Positions 28,901-39,968 of a stretch of DNA of 45,645 nt are shown here, in pieces. Each line of letters starts with the position of its first letter. The first letter of the stretch is position 1. This DNA is from Chlamydoabsidia padenii (lineage: Eukaryota > Mucoromycota > Mucoromycetes > Mucorales > Cunninghamellaceae): positions 1 to 45,645 of the forward strand of contig JAIWND010000078.1 of assembly GCA_025330725.1 (NCBI GenBank), written 5' to 3'. The notes under the pieces are model-generated. The model did not search any database and was not told the origin of the DNA. It was given only the letters and a program-made list of their open reading frames with translations. The translations under genes were made by a program, and so were the position numbers.

Positions 28901-29532
28901 CGAATTGACCACACCTATCCGCAGACATAACAGACAGCAACATTAGTTCCCATTCCTTGTCCACTTTTATCCGTTTTTTTTTTTTTTTTTTTTTCGTATA
29001 CTTACATTTATATTATCCCACCTATACTTTTCTTATATTATTCCATCTATACTTACCTTTTATCCTTTAACCATATCTGTAAATGAAGACAAGTGATTCC
29101 TATTGGCAATACTGGTTTTACTGTCCCTTCTGTCGATTATTATAGCTGTTCCGTCGATGTGCTTAAATTCTGTAGTCGTTCATTTTGTAAATCGTCGTAG
29201 CAGGTTCACCGTCATTCTTTATTGCTATTATCAGTCTTTTATTGATTGTTATAACTAGTCAACTGTAATCCCTTGCTGCTATTACTGATATTATGTTGAT
29301 TGTCACGGCTGTTTTTTATTGAGTCCGTGTGCTGATTTACTGTGGATTCGTGAAGATGGTTCGTGAAAATTTCCTATTATAAGCATGATTTTATTATAAA
29401 TGTTAAAGTGTAATAAAGATGGTTGGATGGATAGATGAAGAAGAAGAGGATGCTTTTTTTTTCTTGTAGTGCTTTTTTAAATAAAAAAAGGTGAAAAGAT
29501 TTATTTTTAGCAAAAGAGGAAGTAAGAGTGGA

Positions 29533-29573
<41 letters not shown>

Positions 29574-29657
29574 GATGAAATTTCATATAAAATTCAAGTT
29601 GTCAGTCTGAAATTAAAAATCGTGACAGTGAATTATTCTCATTATTTAAGTGGGTTC
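26000..29657 (+). mobile_element. Complete MULE with 9-bp target duplication
   Basis: 3658 bases starting GAACCCACTTAAATAATG and ending in its complement. AGGATATTC flanks it at 25991-25999 and 29658-29666, the 9-bp duplication typical of Mutator-like elements. The inverted repeats are about 385 bases (26000-26382 and 29273-29657), differing mainly in poly-T length. It contains one transposase gene with two introns and splits a pogo/Tigger gene. The second copy at 1-744 shows that the family has moved recently. Confidence 0.95.
26681..28946 (+). CDS. MULE transposase, three exons
   Basis: Exons 26681-27286, 27350-28598 and 28696-28946 give 701 residues. The first intron (63 bases) is in frame and easily mistaken for coding; the second (97 bases) shifts into the frame that ends with TAG at 28944-28946. 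The order is: FAR1-like zinc-binding domain (about 40-145, ending DHINHIPG), MULE catalytic core with Asp270 (CLDSTHG), Asp333 (TIDCSIPE), the CGFH motif and Glu460 (NNYIESWHN), then a SWIM zinc finger (HCTCMD, APCKHMC), then a helical tail (LDGIHAAIQSLNS, LEELQEVDAYLRR). The ATG at 26681 follows a pyrimidine-rich leader; the upstream frame lacks family similarity. All key residues are present, so it may be functional. Confidence 0.88.
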
Positions 29658-30184
29658 AGGATATTCACTTGGCTGGGCTTGAATTTCCTTGACTTGTGAT
29701 TGCATGGTCTCGCCATTCAGTCTAGGGGCACTACCTGATTCACCATGAGCAGTGGATACCTTGAGTCCGTGCCTTCCCATAAAGCCAAAAATCCAACCAA
29801 GAGAAAAATCATGCGGCGGAGTTAATTTTTGTTTCTTGCATAAATCTTTTTCCTGATCGATCAAAAATTGATAATTGATGGCAATGTTATCATTTTGACA
29901 AGCCAATACATGAGCATAAAGATGCTCTACCATTTTTGTTGTGGCATCCACTGTGCGAGGTCGCTTCGAGTCCTTTTGGGTGGCTGGAGGATTTTCCACA
30001 TCATGGCGTCTTTTCGACATAGTAGCAATGCTTGGTTGAGAAATGACATGGTCCAAATTCAACTCTTTGGCAAACCAGATACCAAGATCCTTTTGGGTCA
30101 TGCTTTTACATTCATCATTTTTTTGTAAAGCTTCAGTAGATGTTCGTTGGTGGGGCGAAAACGTTTGGCAGGAGTTTGAGACAT
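29658..30184 (-). pseudogene. pogo/Tigger-type transposase, N-terminal part
   Basis: It starts at the ATG 30182-30184 (MSQTPAKRFRPT). A frame change in an A7 run near 30125 leads to SMTQKDLGIWFAKELN, LDHVISQPSIATMSK, then a CENP-B-type second HTH (YQFLIDQEKDL, SLGWIFGFMGRHGL). These two DNA-binding domains are the standard N-terminus of DDE_1 transposases. The gene is cut by the MULE at AGGATATTC and resumes at 25999. With the frame change, the MULE and the LTR truncation, it is inactive. Confidence 0.85.
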
Positions 30185-30292
30185 TTTTTTTATTATTGAA
30201 TTAAAAGAGAAGGGACAATGTTTTTCTAATCAAATAACAGCAGCATATAGCTATAAAAAGGAAGGTTCCAGAAGTCGGGGCAAGAGCAGTCT

Positions 30293-30550
30293 GGAGGTCG
30301 TTCATAAATAGCTACTTACTGGAAATACTATTAGAGTACCAAGTTTTGCAAATCCTCAGTCATCAAACACCCCGTACTCATTTTATTCATCATCGACACC
30401 TTTGGTTTCTACTAAAACTTTTTGTATGTTGATATTTTAAAAAATGTCGATGATGAATAAAATGTGTACAGGGTGTTTGATGACTGAGGATTTGCAAAAC
30501 TTGGTACTCTAATAGTATTTCCAGTAAGTAGCTATTTATGAACGACCTCC
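30293..30550. repeat. Third long hairpin, stand-alone
   Basis: Bases 30293-30398 and 30445-30550 are inverted repeats of 106 bases with two mismatches and a 46-base loop. The ends are GGAGG and CCTCC, the same design as both termini of the chromodomain element at 5782-9163, but no transposase lies next to it and no target duplication is evident. It may be a solo terminus or a miniature derivative of that element family. Confidence 0.9.
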
Positions 30551-30759
30551 TATATGACATATTATTATCACATATCAGTGATGGCGATGTTGTTAAAAGT
30601 TCTTACCATGAGATTCCAATGGAAGTAAAAGAGAAAGAAGTTTTTTTTTTCACGAAGTGCCCTGATTTCTAATTTCGGCGGGATTTCAATTTCTAATTTA
30701 GCGGTGTACAGTACTTACAGGGGATTTTATCTTTTCTCTTTATTTTGACATTAATCTCG

Positions 30760-30910
30760 ACAACAAAAAAGCCTGCTTTATAACACCAGACCCGCATTTA
30801 ATGCCCATAATGGTTCTGAAGACCGTCTTATTTGTCCTATATGTAAAGCAAAGTTCTCTCGTGCGTTGAATGTTACCCGTCATATACGTAAAGTCCACAA
30901 TAAAATTAGT
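30760..30910 (+). pseudogene. C2H2 zinc-finger exon of a degraded transposase
   Basis: The frame reads LICPICKAKFSRALNVTRHI followed by RKVH, a clear C2H2 finger, with a GTAAGT donor just after it at 30910. No start codon lies in frame before the finger. C2H2 fingers open many Plavaka/tnp2-type transposases in fungi, and the degraded transposase at 31576-33239 follows in the same direction, separated by an LTR. Confidence 0.55.
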
Positions 30911-30961
30911 GTAAGTGACCAGACCCTAGCAACCGTCGGATTTTTCAAACTATATGCTCTA

Positions 30962-31366
30962 TGTCGTATCCGGCATTGTTTATTTTTTATTTTTATTGAT
31001 TGATTACATAAAGTAATCAAGTTAAGTTTTTTATTTTTTATTTTTGAAGAGATGATCGACATATGTCAAGACCCTGACAGTCGATCAATCACGTTTTTAT
31101 TTTTTTACGATCGGGATTCAAATATCCAGATCAGTTTTTTTTTATTTTGAAACTGTAATTTATTTTGTGAGCACAAGAAAGAGACCAGCCAACCAGGATT
31201 CGTATATCGAAAGAAATGAAGCTGTGTCATCATTAATCTTTTTTCTTTTTTAACAAGTGTGTTGGTAATCTGATATTTCTTTTTTCTTTACTCTTATTTT
31301 TATAATAAAAGGTTACTTTTCAAACTCGTATTCTATATACTACTCTTATATCACACCAACACCACA
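30962..31366 (+). repeat. Solo LTR, family B, flanks do not match
   Basis: 405 bases from TGTCGTATCCGG to AACACCACA. The left flank (CTCTA) and right flank (GTATC) are different, so this copy has probably recombined with another or lost flanking DNA. Confidence 0.87.
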
Positions 31367-31473
31367 GTATCTGATCCCGTTAAATGCTCAATGATTTCTT
31401 CGCTTCCGGATCGCTCGACTGGTCAACGAAAACATTTACAATAAGGTGATAAATGGAAAACTCATGAGCTTTT

Positions 31474-31575
31474 GTGTCGATCGTCGATCTCTTTTTTATT
31501 TTAAATCCCGCTTTGAGGCATGATGCTTCAGGGCGGGCTTTATCTTTTATTAATTGAATTTTGCATGATACGACA
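31474..31575 (-). repeat. Family A LTR, 102-base 5' fragment
   Basis: Matches the first 100 or so bases of the family A LTR in reverse orientation and ends TGATACGACA at 31575. The remainder of the LTR is deleted. Confidence 0.85.
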
Positions 31576-33239
31576 ATCGCAGTAAAAAATCAAGATTTCG
31601 GGGTCGGAGATCATGTTGAAACTCCCGTTTTACAAATGCATGCAATTATTAGTGCCTTTCATGTGGACAACGAACAGAAAATAGCCAGATGTTTTGAATA
31701 TCTCGACTGTGGAAATGGCCGCCTCTTGATGTATCCTGAAGAAAGTTAATACTCCTTTTGTCAATGTGGATATCTGTCAAACACTGTCATATAATGGTGT
31801 AGACCCTCCTGTCGGCCTTTTCGATCTGCATAAAAATTAATTCAAAAACCGACCACCTTGAAACGTCAAATCCCGAACCATAATAAGGCATATCCCGTCA
31901 AAATCATACCTATTATTCTCTTCTCTGATGACACTTCTGGGAATATAAGCAAGCAATTCAACAAATTTGATAGTTGGTCGATGACCTGCGCTGCGATGCC
32001 CTTCTCAGAAAGAAATAAACGGGAAAACACCTTCTTTATTTCTGCTGTATCTGGCGGAAGGTCTAAATGCTTTGCATGTGGTTCCTGGATTAGCCGAAGA
32101 TTTGAAGAAACTGGAAGATGGTATTGTAATTATTCCTCTGAAGTAGATGCAAATGTTCTTGTGGTGGCCCCCATTCTTTTTATAACCGGTGACAATCCCC
32201 GTCATTCCGAGTTATGTGGTTTGCTGGCATCAACAACTCATTTCCCTTGCCGGAAATGCTATTATATAAAACCAAAACCAATAACTTCTGGCAACACTGT
32301 TATCCTCCCATTATTTAATGATTTGATCTGCCAACAAAAAAGAAGAACCAAGGAACATTACATGATCGCCGCATCCGAAGATTTGAAATCCTGCATCATT
32401 GACAATGTTTTGCATGAACCAGCTAAATCAGCTGATTTAAGCTTCAAATACAACGAATCAAGACATCTGTTGAAATTAAAATCATTCGATCCAGCAACTG
32501 ATACTCCTGTAGAGGTTCTCCACACTATTCTTCTTGGTATTGCAAAATACTTGCTAACATACCTTGTAAAAGACATTATAAAAGGAAATCAACAGCTCAT
32601 GACACGCCTTCGAAAACAACTGGAACAGCAATCGAAATCAGCCAGCTATTTCAGGAACTTTAGAAGAAAAATCCAGCATGTTGGCTCCTTCCTCGGTCGG
32701 GATTTTAAACAACTGATCCGAATTCTTCCTGTGGCTCTTCAACTTGAATTTGGTACATACAGCAATAGACCTGTGGAAACGATACAAAACATTATGCCTT
32801 GCTTTTCTGCTTTGGGTGTTCTCTCCTCTCTCCTATTTGTTCGGTCCATTGAATACGATTTCGATCGTTATGTCCAATCTGTTGAAAACGCGGCAAAAAT
32901 GTTTTAAGTGCATTGTACATATTCGACTCCGACACCAACAATACAACACCATTCTCATTTAGACTGAAAACACATCTTCTTCTACATCTTGGTGATGATA
33001 TTCGTCGTTTGGGATGTGCATTACATTTTGAAACAGAGAAAGGTGAAATGTTTAATAAGTTTATCCATCAACACATCGTCCACACAAACCGCCATTCTAC
33101 CACAAGAGATATCGCAACAAGATTTGGTCGACAGGAAATGCTTCGGCATATCGTCAATAATGGCTCCTGGGTATGGGGAATGCTCCGCGCAGGACCAAAC
33201 AACAAGTGGAATTTAAAATACGTCTCGCGCAGGACCTAA
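31576..33239 (+). pseudogene. Plavaka/tnp2-type transposase, several frameshifts
   Basis: The main frame (about 31834-32907) reads IILFSDDTSGNISKQFNKFD, with the acidic pair near the first catalytic position, and then FITGDNPRHSELC and FPCRKCYY, the order seen in Plavaka-like transposases. Upstream fragments (VDICQTLSYNGVDPP, LFDLHKN) lie in a different frame with a TAA between. The C-terminal part continues from about 32913 in a third frame (LKTHLLLHLGDDIRRLG, FETEKGEMFNKFI, HSTTRDIATRF), which is the family's C-terminal signature. At least two frame changes mean it is inactive. Element ends were not found. Confidence 0.72.
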
Positions 33240-33469
33240 GAAACACCACACCCCGAAACTTCGGGATTCTCATAGGCTCCTTAAAATGTTGAAAATGGAG
33301 CCTATGGGGCTAATTCAACTTCCTCACAATCCTCACAAAAGGACTTTCAAATATAAACCGCCGCTGCAATGGCGGAATCGATAATTAGCCTATTAATAAC
33401 TGTTAGTCACTTCGTGTACTCGCGCTATTTTTCTCCAAAAAAAACAATCCCTCCTTTTTTTATTTCACA
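33240..33469. other. Leader of the five-exon gene
   Basis: No gene. A short inverted repeat (CATAGGCTCC and GGAGCCTATG) lies at about 33270-33310. A pyrimidine-rich tract precedes the ATG at 33470, as in other genes of this window. Confidence 0.5.
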
Positions 33470-35187
33470 ATGAACACCACTGGCTCTTACTTCGACCTCT
33501 GCACTATCAACCTCCAACAAAAAATCAACGCGTTGGCTAAAAGCTTTGATGCTGTTCTTGCTCAAGCTGTTGAAGAAAGCATCAATCCACAGCTACTGCG
33601 TGAAGAACTTTTGGGTACACCAGCGTTGTCTTCTAGCCGAAAGGTGCATCCCTGGAATGCCTTCCTCCACGAAGAAGCCAAGGGTAAATATTATTCATTA
33701 TATGTGCTTTATTTATCTATTTATATCTTATGTACACTAATACTGTTTTTTTTACATATATCTATATAACTTCGTAGGTGTAAAGCTCAACAAGGAAAGT
33801 ATTGCTTCCTTGAAACGGAAGTACGACGAGGCTTCTGAAGAAGAAAAGCAGGGATACTGCAAAAGGATGTCTTGGGGACCTGTTGACAAAAGAAAAGCCG
33901 CCAAAAAGGTAGTTAGCCATGTTATATATGTAGATCCACTAACACGTCTTTCAGATTTTCAAAGATATGGCCCAATCTTCGGTGAAGCTTCTTGATCTTG
34001 CTGTCCAGTCTCTCGTCCTGGTGGCGTCTCCTGGCTCCAGGTCTACTGTCCGAAAAGGACAATCATTCGCTCTTGGAGGTAATATATGTGGATGGCTTTG
34101 TTAACGCATATTGAGATGATTAGTTGAAAACTGGAGTATAACCTTGTCGTATCATGCAAAATTCAATTAATAAAAGATAAAGCCCGCCCCGAAGCATCAT
34201 GCCTCGAAGCGGGATTTAAAATATAAAAGAGATCGACGATCGACACAGTCAGTCTGTCTCCGATCGTATGAACAAAAACTCACAAGTTAAATGATTATAG
34301 AAAGAGAAACATCATGATCTATTCATATGGTATGATATGATCATGAAAGTAATAATGGAACGGTCATTTAACAAAGAGAAAAAAAAAAAGAAAAAAAGAA
34401 AAAGAACGTTCTGTCATGCGGGGTTTCAATACAAACACCGTATCACACCATTACAAGACAGAACGATTCTTTCCATAATACATCACATCAAAAGACACTT
34501 TCCATCGTAACTTCATGATCAATTAATGATTGCAATTGGTCCTTACTACTCGTCCCATAAAATCACATACATGTATAAATAGTTCTCTTCTCCCGTTAAC
34601 ATATTTTTCTTCATCTACTTTTACTCTCGACAAATAAAGGCTAGGAAGGATTCTCACCGTACTTGTCTTTATTTTTTATTTTACATACATCCATTTTCAT
34701 TCTACAAAAACCCATATTTTACAAACCTCATACTAATCCATATTCTCTCTTTTGTTTAATATAGATGAAGCCGCAAGGTTTTTGTCAACAAGCGCCGTCG
34801 AAGACAAATTTTGGTCTTCCGTTGTGAACCCCACCACCACCACCATCACCAACAACAACAACAACAGCAAGAACAATTTGCGGACTAGAGCGACCGAAAA
34901 GCTTCGAAGAGCTTACGGTAAGTTATGCTTACTGATTTATAAAAGTAGTTAACTTGAACAGTTTGTAATTTTATATAGGTGCTGCTTTGGGGACTGGGCC
35001 AGCGAATGTGCAATGGAGTCGGGTGCACATTGGTCTTGGACCTACATATCCTCCTGGTTTTGAATATCTTGTTCTGGACAAATGGCCGCATGATGTCCCA
35101 ACCAAAAAAAGAATGGTGGATTTGACATCGACAGAACATCGAAAACTTCTCGATGGTGAAGTTGTGTTCAAACGAACCAAGTTGTAA
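33470..35187 (+). CDS. Intact five-exon gene of unknown function, 276 residues
   Basis: Exons 33470-33683, 33778-33908, 33955-34078, 34765-34917 and 34979-35187 sum to 831 bases and keep one frame through four GT-AG introns. The protein starts MNTTGSYFDLCTINLQQKI, then has HPWNAFLHEEAKG and LNKESIASLKRKYDEASEEE, which is faintly reminiscent of an HMG-box (WNAF near the start, a later SEEEK), but too divergent to claim. The middle is helical, followed by a Thr/Asn-rich linker, and the C-terminus (VHIGLGPTYPPGFEYLV, DKWPHDVPTKKR) has no motif I know. Intron 3 is 686 bases because it holds a 579-bp solo LTR; without it the intron would be 102. Five clean exons and no stop suggest a working gene, either host or element-derived. 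Confidence 0.75.
34145..34723 (+). repeat. Solo LTR, family A, in intron 3 of the five-exon gene
   Basis: 579 bases, TGTCGTATC to TTTTACA, flanked by AACCT at 34140-34144 and 34724-34728. It contains a TATAAATA box (34574-34581) in the sense direction, so it could add a promoter inside the host gene. Two palindromic stretches lie near its start (around 34185-34215 and 34235-34270). Confidence 0.95.
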
Positions 35188-35940
35188 TAAAGGTAAGTAG
35201 TGGTTGATCTTTGCAAAATCTTCACCAATTAATTTACTTTAGAATTTTTTTAGATGTTTGTATCTCTTCTGATCATCAATTTCGTTGGGTATGACTAACA
35301 AATGTTTCGGGGATCAAAAAAGGTAATATTTAAAACGACTTCTCTTTTTTTATTCTTCTTCTTCTTTTGTTTTTCTTTCGTTTTACTTCCTTGGATGATG
35401 AAAGGTAAAGGGTAGAAGATGGGGGATGTAATATAAAAGATGTATGTATGGATGGATGGATGGATGTATACATGGATGATGGATAAAAGTATGTATGGAT
35501 ATATGATGGACATAGAGCTGGATGGAATAAAGGATAAAGGGATGAATGGATGATTCATCATCCAAGCAATTTTAAACCGTGGTCTTTAACTTTAGTATTA
35601 GGAATGTCTTTAGAACTAGAATTTGATATATTTACAAAAACACAATAAAGAACTGATATGGACACGTAGTGATCCTATATGTAAACTTCAAATATGGGCT
35701 TTTAGAAAGTATCAACAACATGGCAGGTGAATGACTTGATCAAAACATAATAAAAAAAGTTGACTAGTCAGTTGGAAGACTATTGTTTTTAAGAGAAGGT
35801 TTATTGTCAAAGTAATAATGAATGCTAATTAAACTAGTATCATAGCACTACAACTATAGATAATGATAATGATAGCTATAACTATAACAAATAAGGATAA
35901 TATAGCCACCACCGTCGAAGAATGAGCAACTAGACACTAC
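35188..35940. other. Gene-free stretch with GGAT microsatellite
   Basis: After the stop codon there is a possible 3' untranslated intron (GTAAGT at 35193). At about 35440-35550 the sequence is a degenerate GGAT/TGGA repeat. The remainder is A+T-rich, with no supported gene. Confidence 0.5.
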
Positions 35941-36079
35941 TGTCGTATCATGCAAAATTCAATTAATAAAAGATAAAGCCCGCCCCGAAGCATCATGCCT
36001 CGAAGCGGGATTTAAAATATAAAAGAGATCGACGATCGACACAGTCAGTCTGTCTTCGATCGTATGAACAAAAACTCAC
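35941..36079 (+). repeat. Family A LTR, 139-base 5' fragment
   Basis: It starts TGTCGTATC at 35941 and follows the family A LTR to AAAACTCAC at 36079, then diverges into an unrelated GATGG-rich sequence. It is truncated. Confidence 0.87.
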
Positions 36080-36946
36080 TGGGGTAAAGGGCAATGTGAT
36101 AGATGATGGGGTGAAGAGTGATGAGATGGATGATGGGATGATGGAAAAACAGATAAAGAGAAGAAGGAAGAAGAAGGAAGAAGGAAAAATTAGGGTCAAA
36201 AGAAAGAAGAAAAAACATTTTCTCTGATAAAAACCCCGAACATGAAGTGAGTCATACCAAATCATATAAGCCCGACTCTCGGCTAATCATTTTGTGCCCG
36301 CAACACAATGGTGTCACCAAAGCGCAAACTGTCCTGACTTGCAAAATTTCTGAATTAGGAAATAGGTTGTGAAGAAGCGAAAGTCTACTTTTTTTTTTGG
36401 CCCCATATCGATACTTGTTCGTGGAAATAGAAAACAATCATATACTTCACCTGATAGGGTTCTCAATTTGATTTTGATCATGACAAGATATATTGAGAAA
36501 GAGGCAATTAGGATCAAGTTTTGACCAAAACTGGAATTGGTATTGATAAGGTGTTGGTTTTCATCGCTATCAGTACCTGATCTGGACAAAACATTACCAA
36601 AATTGACATCGGATTTGATAACTATCAGCACTGGTTTTGACCAAAACTAAAACTGCTCATCAAGATCTTGGTTGTGGCCTTAGTACGGGGAAACTTGGTG
36701 CTGCGTGCACCATATCGGGTTTTGAATCTGCATAATCAAGGGTTAGGCGAGTTTCAGTAAGTGGATTTTTTTTTTCTAGATTACCCCTGACCTTCAGACT
36801 TGATTTTCAGGGTTGGGAATTCATGCAGAACGGCCTCTATGAAGTTACGACCACATTCTATTAGCGATGACAACAAGCACACCATATAAATGGAATTGAC
36901 AAAGACAATATAGGATGGTTATGGTAAAAAGACCACTTTTTTTTTA
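36080..36946. other. Gene-free stretch left of piggyBac element
   Basis: GATG- and GAAG-rich simple sequence to about 36190, then unique sequence with several short frames but no motif or splice pattern that I can support as a gene. Confidence 0.45.
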
Positions 36947-36950
36947 TTAA

Positions 36951-39570
36951 CAAGTAAAGATTTTGGCGGCCTTTTCCGGTCGATTCGACCGAAAAAGGTC
37001 GCTACTTCTAATTAATATTTTGACCAATAAAAAACCTCGGATCGTCATCCGCTTTTGATCCTGGGAACTAAAAGGCACAAAAAAAGATTTCGTAGCTTTG
37101 GAAATTTTTTATCTCTTCTCTCTCTCCTTTAAATCCGTTTTACATTAACAGCAATCTACTATTTTCAACCTCGATTTACCTAATTATGCCTCCTGTCAAT
37201 TCTAACTTGTGTGTCGACTCACCAGTCTCTGTGTCGGTACGGTTCCTTAGACGAACGGACTTCCTCACCTTTGTCGACGACGTGGACGTTAACGCCCCTG
37301 GCTGTAGCTTTGACGGCAAGATTGTTGAAATCTATGAACAATCCAACCGCCAAATGTGTAAGGTGATCTTCGATCGGTTGCCTGACAGATCCTTTGATCT
37401 TGGTCTTGGCTGTTGTAAATACAGAGGTGCTAGAGGCCGGCAACAACAACAACGGGCGGTAGACATCGACGCCGACTCTGTGGACGATCCCGACTATTTG
37501 GAAGACGCCATTCAGGAAGATGATGATCTCGAAAGTGACGAAGAAATCGTGGATCTTGGATGGGAAGAAACGACTATCACTGTGGACTCTCGCCTGGCAA
37601 ACCAAGAGGAGGCATACAACCGTATTAATCCAACCATCCGACTTGCTGGTGCTGCTTATGCCTCTCCTTGCCAGTACTTCTTGCACTTCCTTCCGGTGGA
37701 ACACCTCCAAACAGTAGTTATTCCCGCCATCAATGATCATGCGTCTTCTCAGGTCTCAACCTGGGAGCCCTTGGACTGGCCTGAGTATCTTACGTGGATC
37801 ATGTTGCTGGTCATTATGACGATCGTTAATTGTAATGATCGTAAAATCTATTGGCATCTCGGTGATATACCTTACCGCCTCAACGTCAACTTTGGTGACT
37901 ATATGTCAATGGCGCGCTTTGATGCAATTAGAAAGTGGCATGTTTTTGTCGTCCCTGACAATGATCTGTAAGTAAAGATAAACTAATCGATATCTGGAAA
38001 TTGACTTGAACTTTTTCATGTGATTAGGTTCAAGTTGGATCCTTTGTATCAGGTGCGATCATTCTTCAACGGGCTGAACAACCATCTGGAAACGACAATC
38101 ATCCCTGGCCGATACATGTGCGTCGACGAATCTATGAATCAATGGCTCGGTCAGGGTATGCCAAACCTCAAAAAGGTACCTAGGAAACCTCACCCAATCG
38201 GACAGGAATACAAGTGTATCGCTGATAATGTTACGTCAATTATCATGCGTCTTGACATTGTTGGTGATCCTTTGGCTCCGCGTCGGGTGCCTGCTGGCCA
38301 AGATCGCACCATTGTGGCCACGGTCAAACGCCTAGTGGATCCATGGAAGTACTCCGGAAGAACAATCATTGGTGACTCTTGGTTTGGCTCTCCGGAAATG
38401 GCAAGGAAATTGAAGGAAATTGGGCTACATTCAATAATGCAGGTGGCAAAGCGGGCATACTGGCCTCGGGGTATGCCTGCTGTGGATATCATTCAGTCTC
38501 TTGGCCCCGACTATGGTGATGTCAAGTGTATGAAGTCGACCGCTCCCGGGGAGCATCTGTTTGTGGCCACATACCGTGATCTGAAAGCGAAGGCGTTGGT
38601 GTCAACATGCAGCACCACGACACCCGGCAGCACACGGAAATTCAAAGATCCAAACACTGGAGTGGTCGTGGAAGTGGTCCGTCCCGTGGTCTTTGATGAC
38701 TACGAAACCAATAAAAGTAAGTGGAAAAAAAAAAAAAAAAAAAAAGATGTGATGGGATGTGATGGGGCGGGTGGGGTGATGATTTTTATTTTATTTTATG
38801 ATAAGGCTCCGTGGACATCTCCAACAACCGCCGTGACAACATGATCGGGTTTCACGACGTGTTGAAAACACAACGCTGGGAACTTCGGTGCTTGGCCTTC
38901 TTCCTCGGGATAGTTGAAGCAAATGCTTTTTCTGCCTTCAAACATTTTCGTGATGAAGGTGAAGATGTGTTGCACACAACATTCCGTTGGAGGTTGGTGG
39001 AAGGCCTGAAGGTCCATATCAATGGTATTAAGGGTGGTAATACCGGCAACACTATGGGCACAAGGGGGCAGGTACACAGGGCTGATTATCATAAACTTGT
39101 TCCCTTGGGTAAACACTCTTTGTCAGGGGATTACATCCGGCGGGTCTGCATAAAGTGCAAGGTTAGAACCCAGCATAAATGCATTTGTGCTGGGGACGCC
39201 TTGTGCCAAAAATGCCATCCCAAGCATGTCCTGGACGTCGAACGCTCGGCAAATAGATTAAATAATTTTTAGTTGGTAGATCTTTGCTTTTAAGCTTTTT
39301 TTTCAAATAAACTCTTCTTTTAACATCTTTTATGACCGTTCCAATATGCGGCCTTTTCCGGTCGCTCCCAAAAAAGGAAATACTATCGATTTTTAAACAT
39401 TGATTTAGACATCTAGATTTTATTGTAACCACTTCAAACCCACTTCATCTTTTCTTTACACCCTAAAGAGTCGTCTAGTTTGTTTAAAAGATTTTTATTT
39501 ATTGTGGATTTTTATATATATATATTTGAAGGTGCGGCCTTTTCCGGTCGATTCGACCAATAACCACTTG
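36951..39570 (+). mobile_element. Complete piggyBac element
   Basis: 2620 bases flanked by TTAA at 36947-36950 and 39571-39574, the hallmark target of piggyBac. The ends begin CAAGT on both sides. Further in, an inverted motif around TCGACCGGAAAAGG recurs: palindromic at the left (about 36967-36995), and twice near the right end (39349-39370 and 39532-39557). It contains one transposase gene with all catalytic residues, so it may be active. Confidence 0.9.
37186..39272 (+). CDS. piggyBac-type transposase, three exons
   Basis: Exons 37186-37967, 38028-38716 and 38806-39272 total 1938 bases, 645 residues. The N-terminus is acidic (IQEDDDLESDEEIVDLGW). The DDE_Tnp_1_7 core holds Asp294 (CVDESMNQWLG), Asp377 (IIGDSWFGS) and Asp494 (VDISNNRRDNM), a D-D-D triad with spacing close to the family. 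GRYMCVDE and KPHPIGQEYKCIAD are typical surrounding phrases. The C-terminus has a Cys-rich domain (CIKCK, CICAGDALCQKCH), which in piggyBac binds the transposon ends. Both introns are GT-AG; the second contains an A22 run. The enzyme would excise precisely at TTAA. No lesion was found. Confidence 0.92.
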
Positions 39571-39647
39571 TTAAACAATCAAACAAGAATAAATAAAAAA
39601 ATAAAAATAAAAAACTACTACTACTATTAAAAAAAAGGGAGGCTCCA
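39273..39647. other. piggyBac right end and KDZ 3' flank
   Basis: No gene. It holds two subterminal GCGGCCTTTTCCGGTCG motifs of the piggyBac element and, beyond 39575, an A+T-rich 3' flank of the minus-strand KDZ gene. Confidence 0.6.
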
Positions 39648-39968
39648 TCACCCAACAACAACAGCTTCTTCATCAATATCATCATCATCATCATCAACTT
39701 CTTCCACAACAGGTAAAACACCAGATCCTTCAGATTCAAGGATTTTTTTGGCATCTTGAATGCATTGGGAGGTCCACTTGACCAGCTTGGGAAGATTGTA
39801 GTTCATAATATTATAAGATCCCAAGTCCACAGGATCGACAACACCACCAGCCTGAAGTCCCCTCATCATACTTTCGTATTCAGAGTGCTTCCTACGGCAA
39901 TTGGCAATGAGCCGAGCCGCTTCCTCCTTTAATAACATGTAAATAAAAGAATTGTTAGTACCCTTGGT

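Noticed and set aside
36314..36631. 105-codon minus-strand frame near the piggyBac element
   Set aside because: No motif, no splice context and mixed low complexity; it is probably a chance frame.
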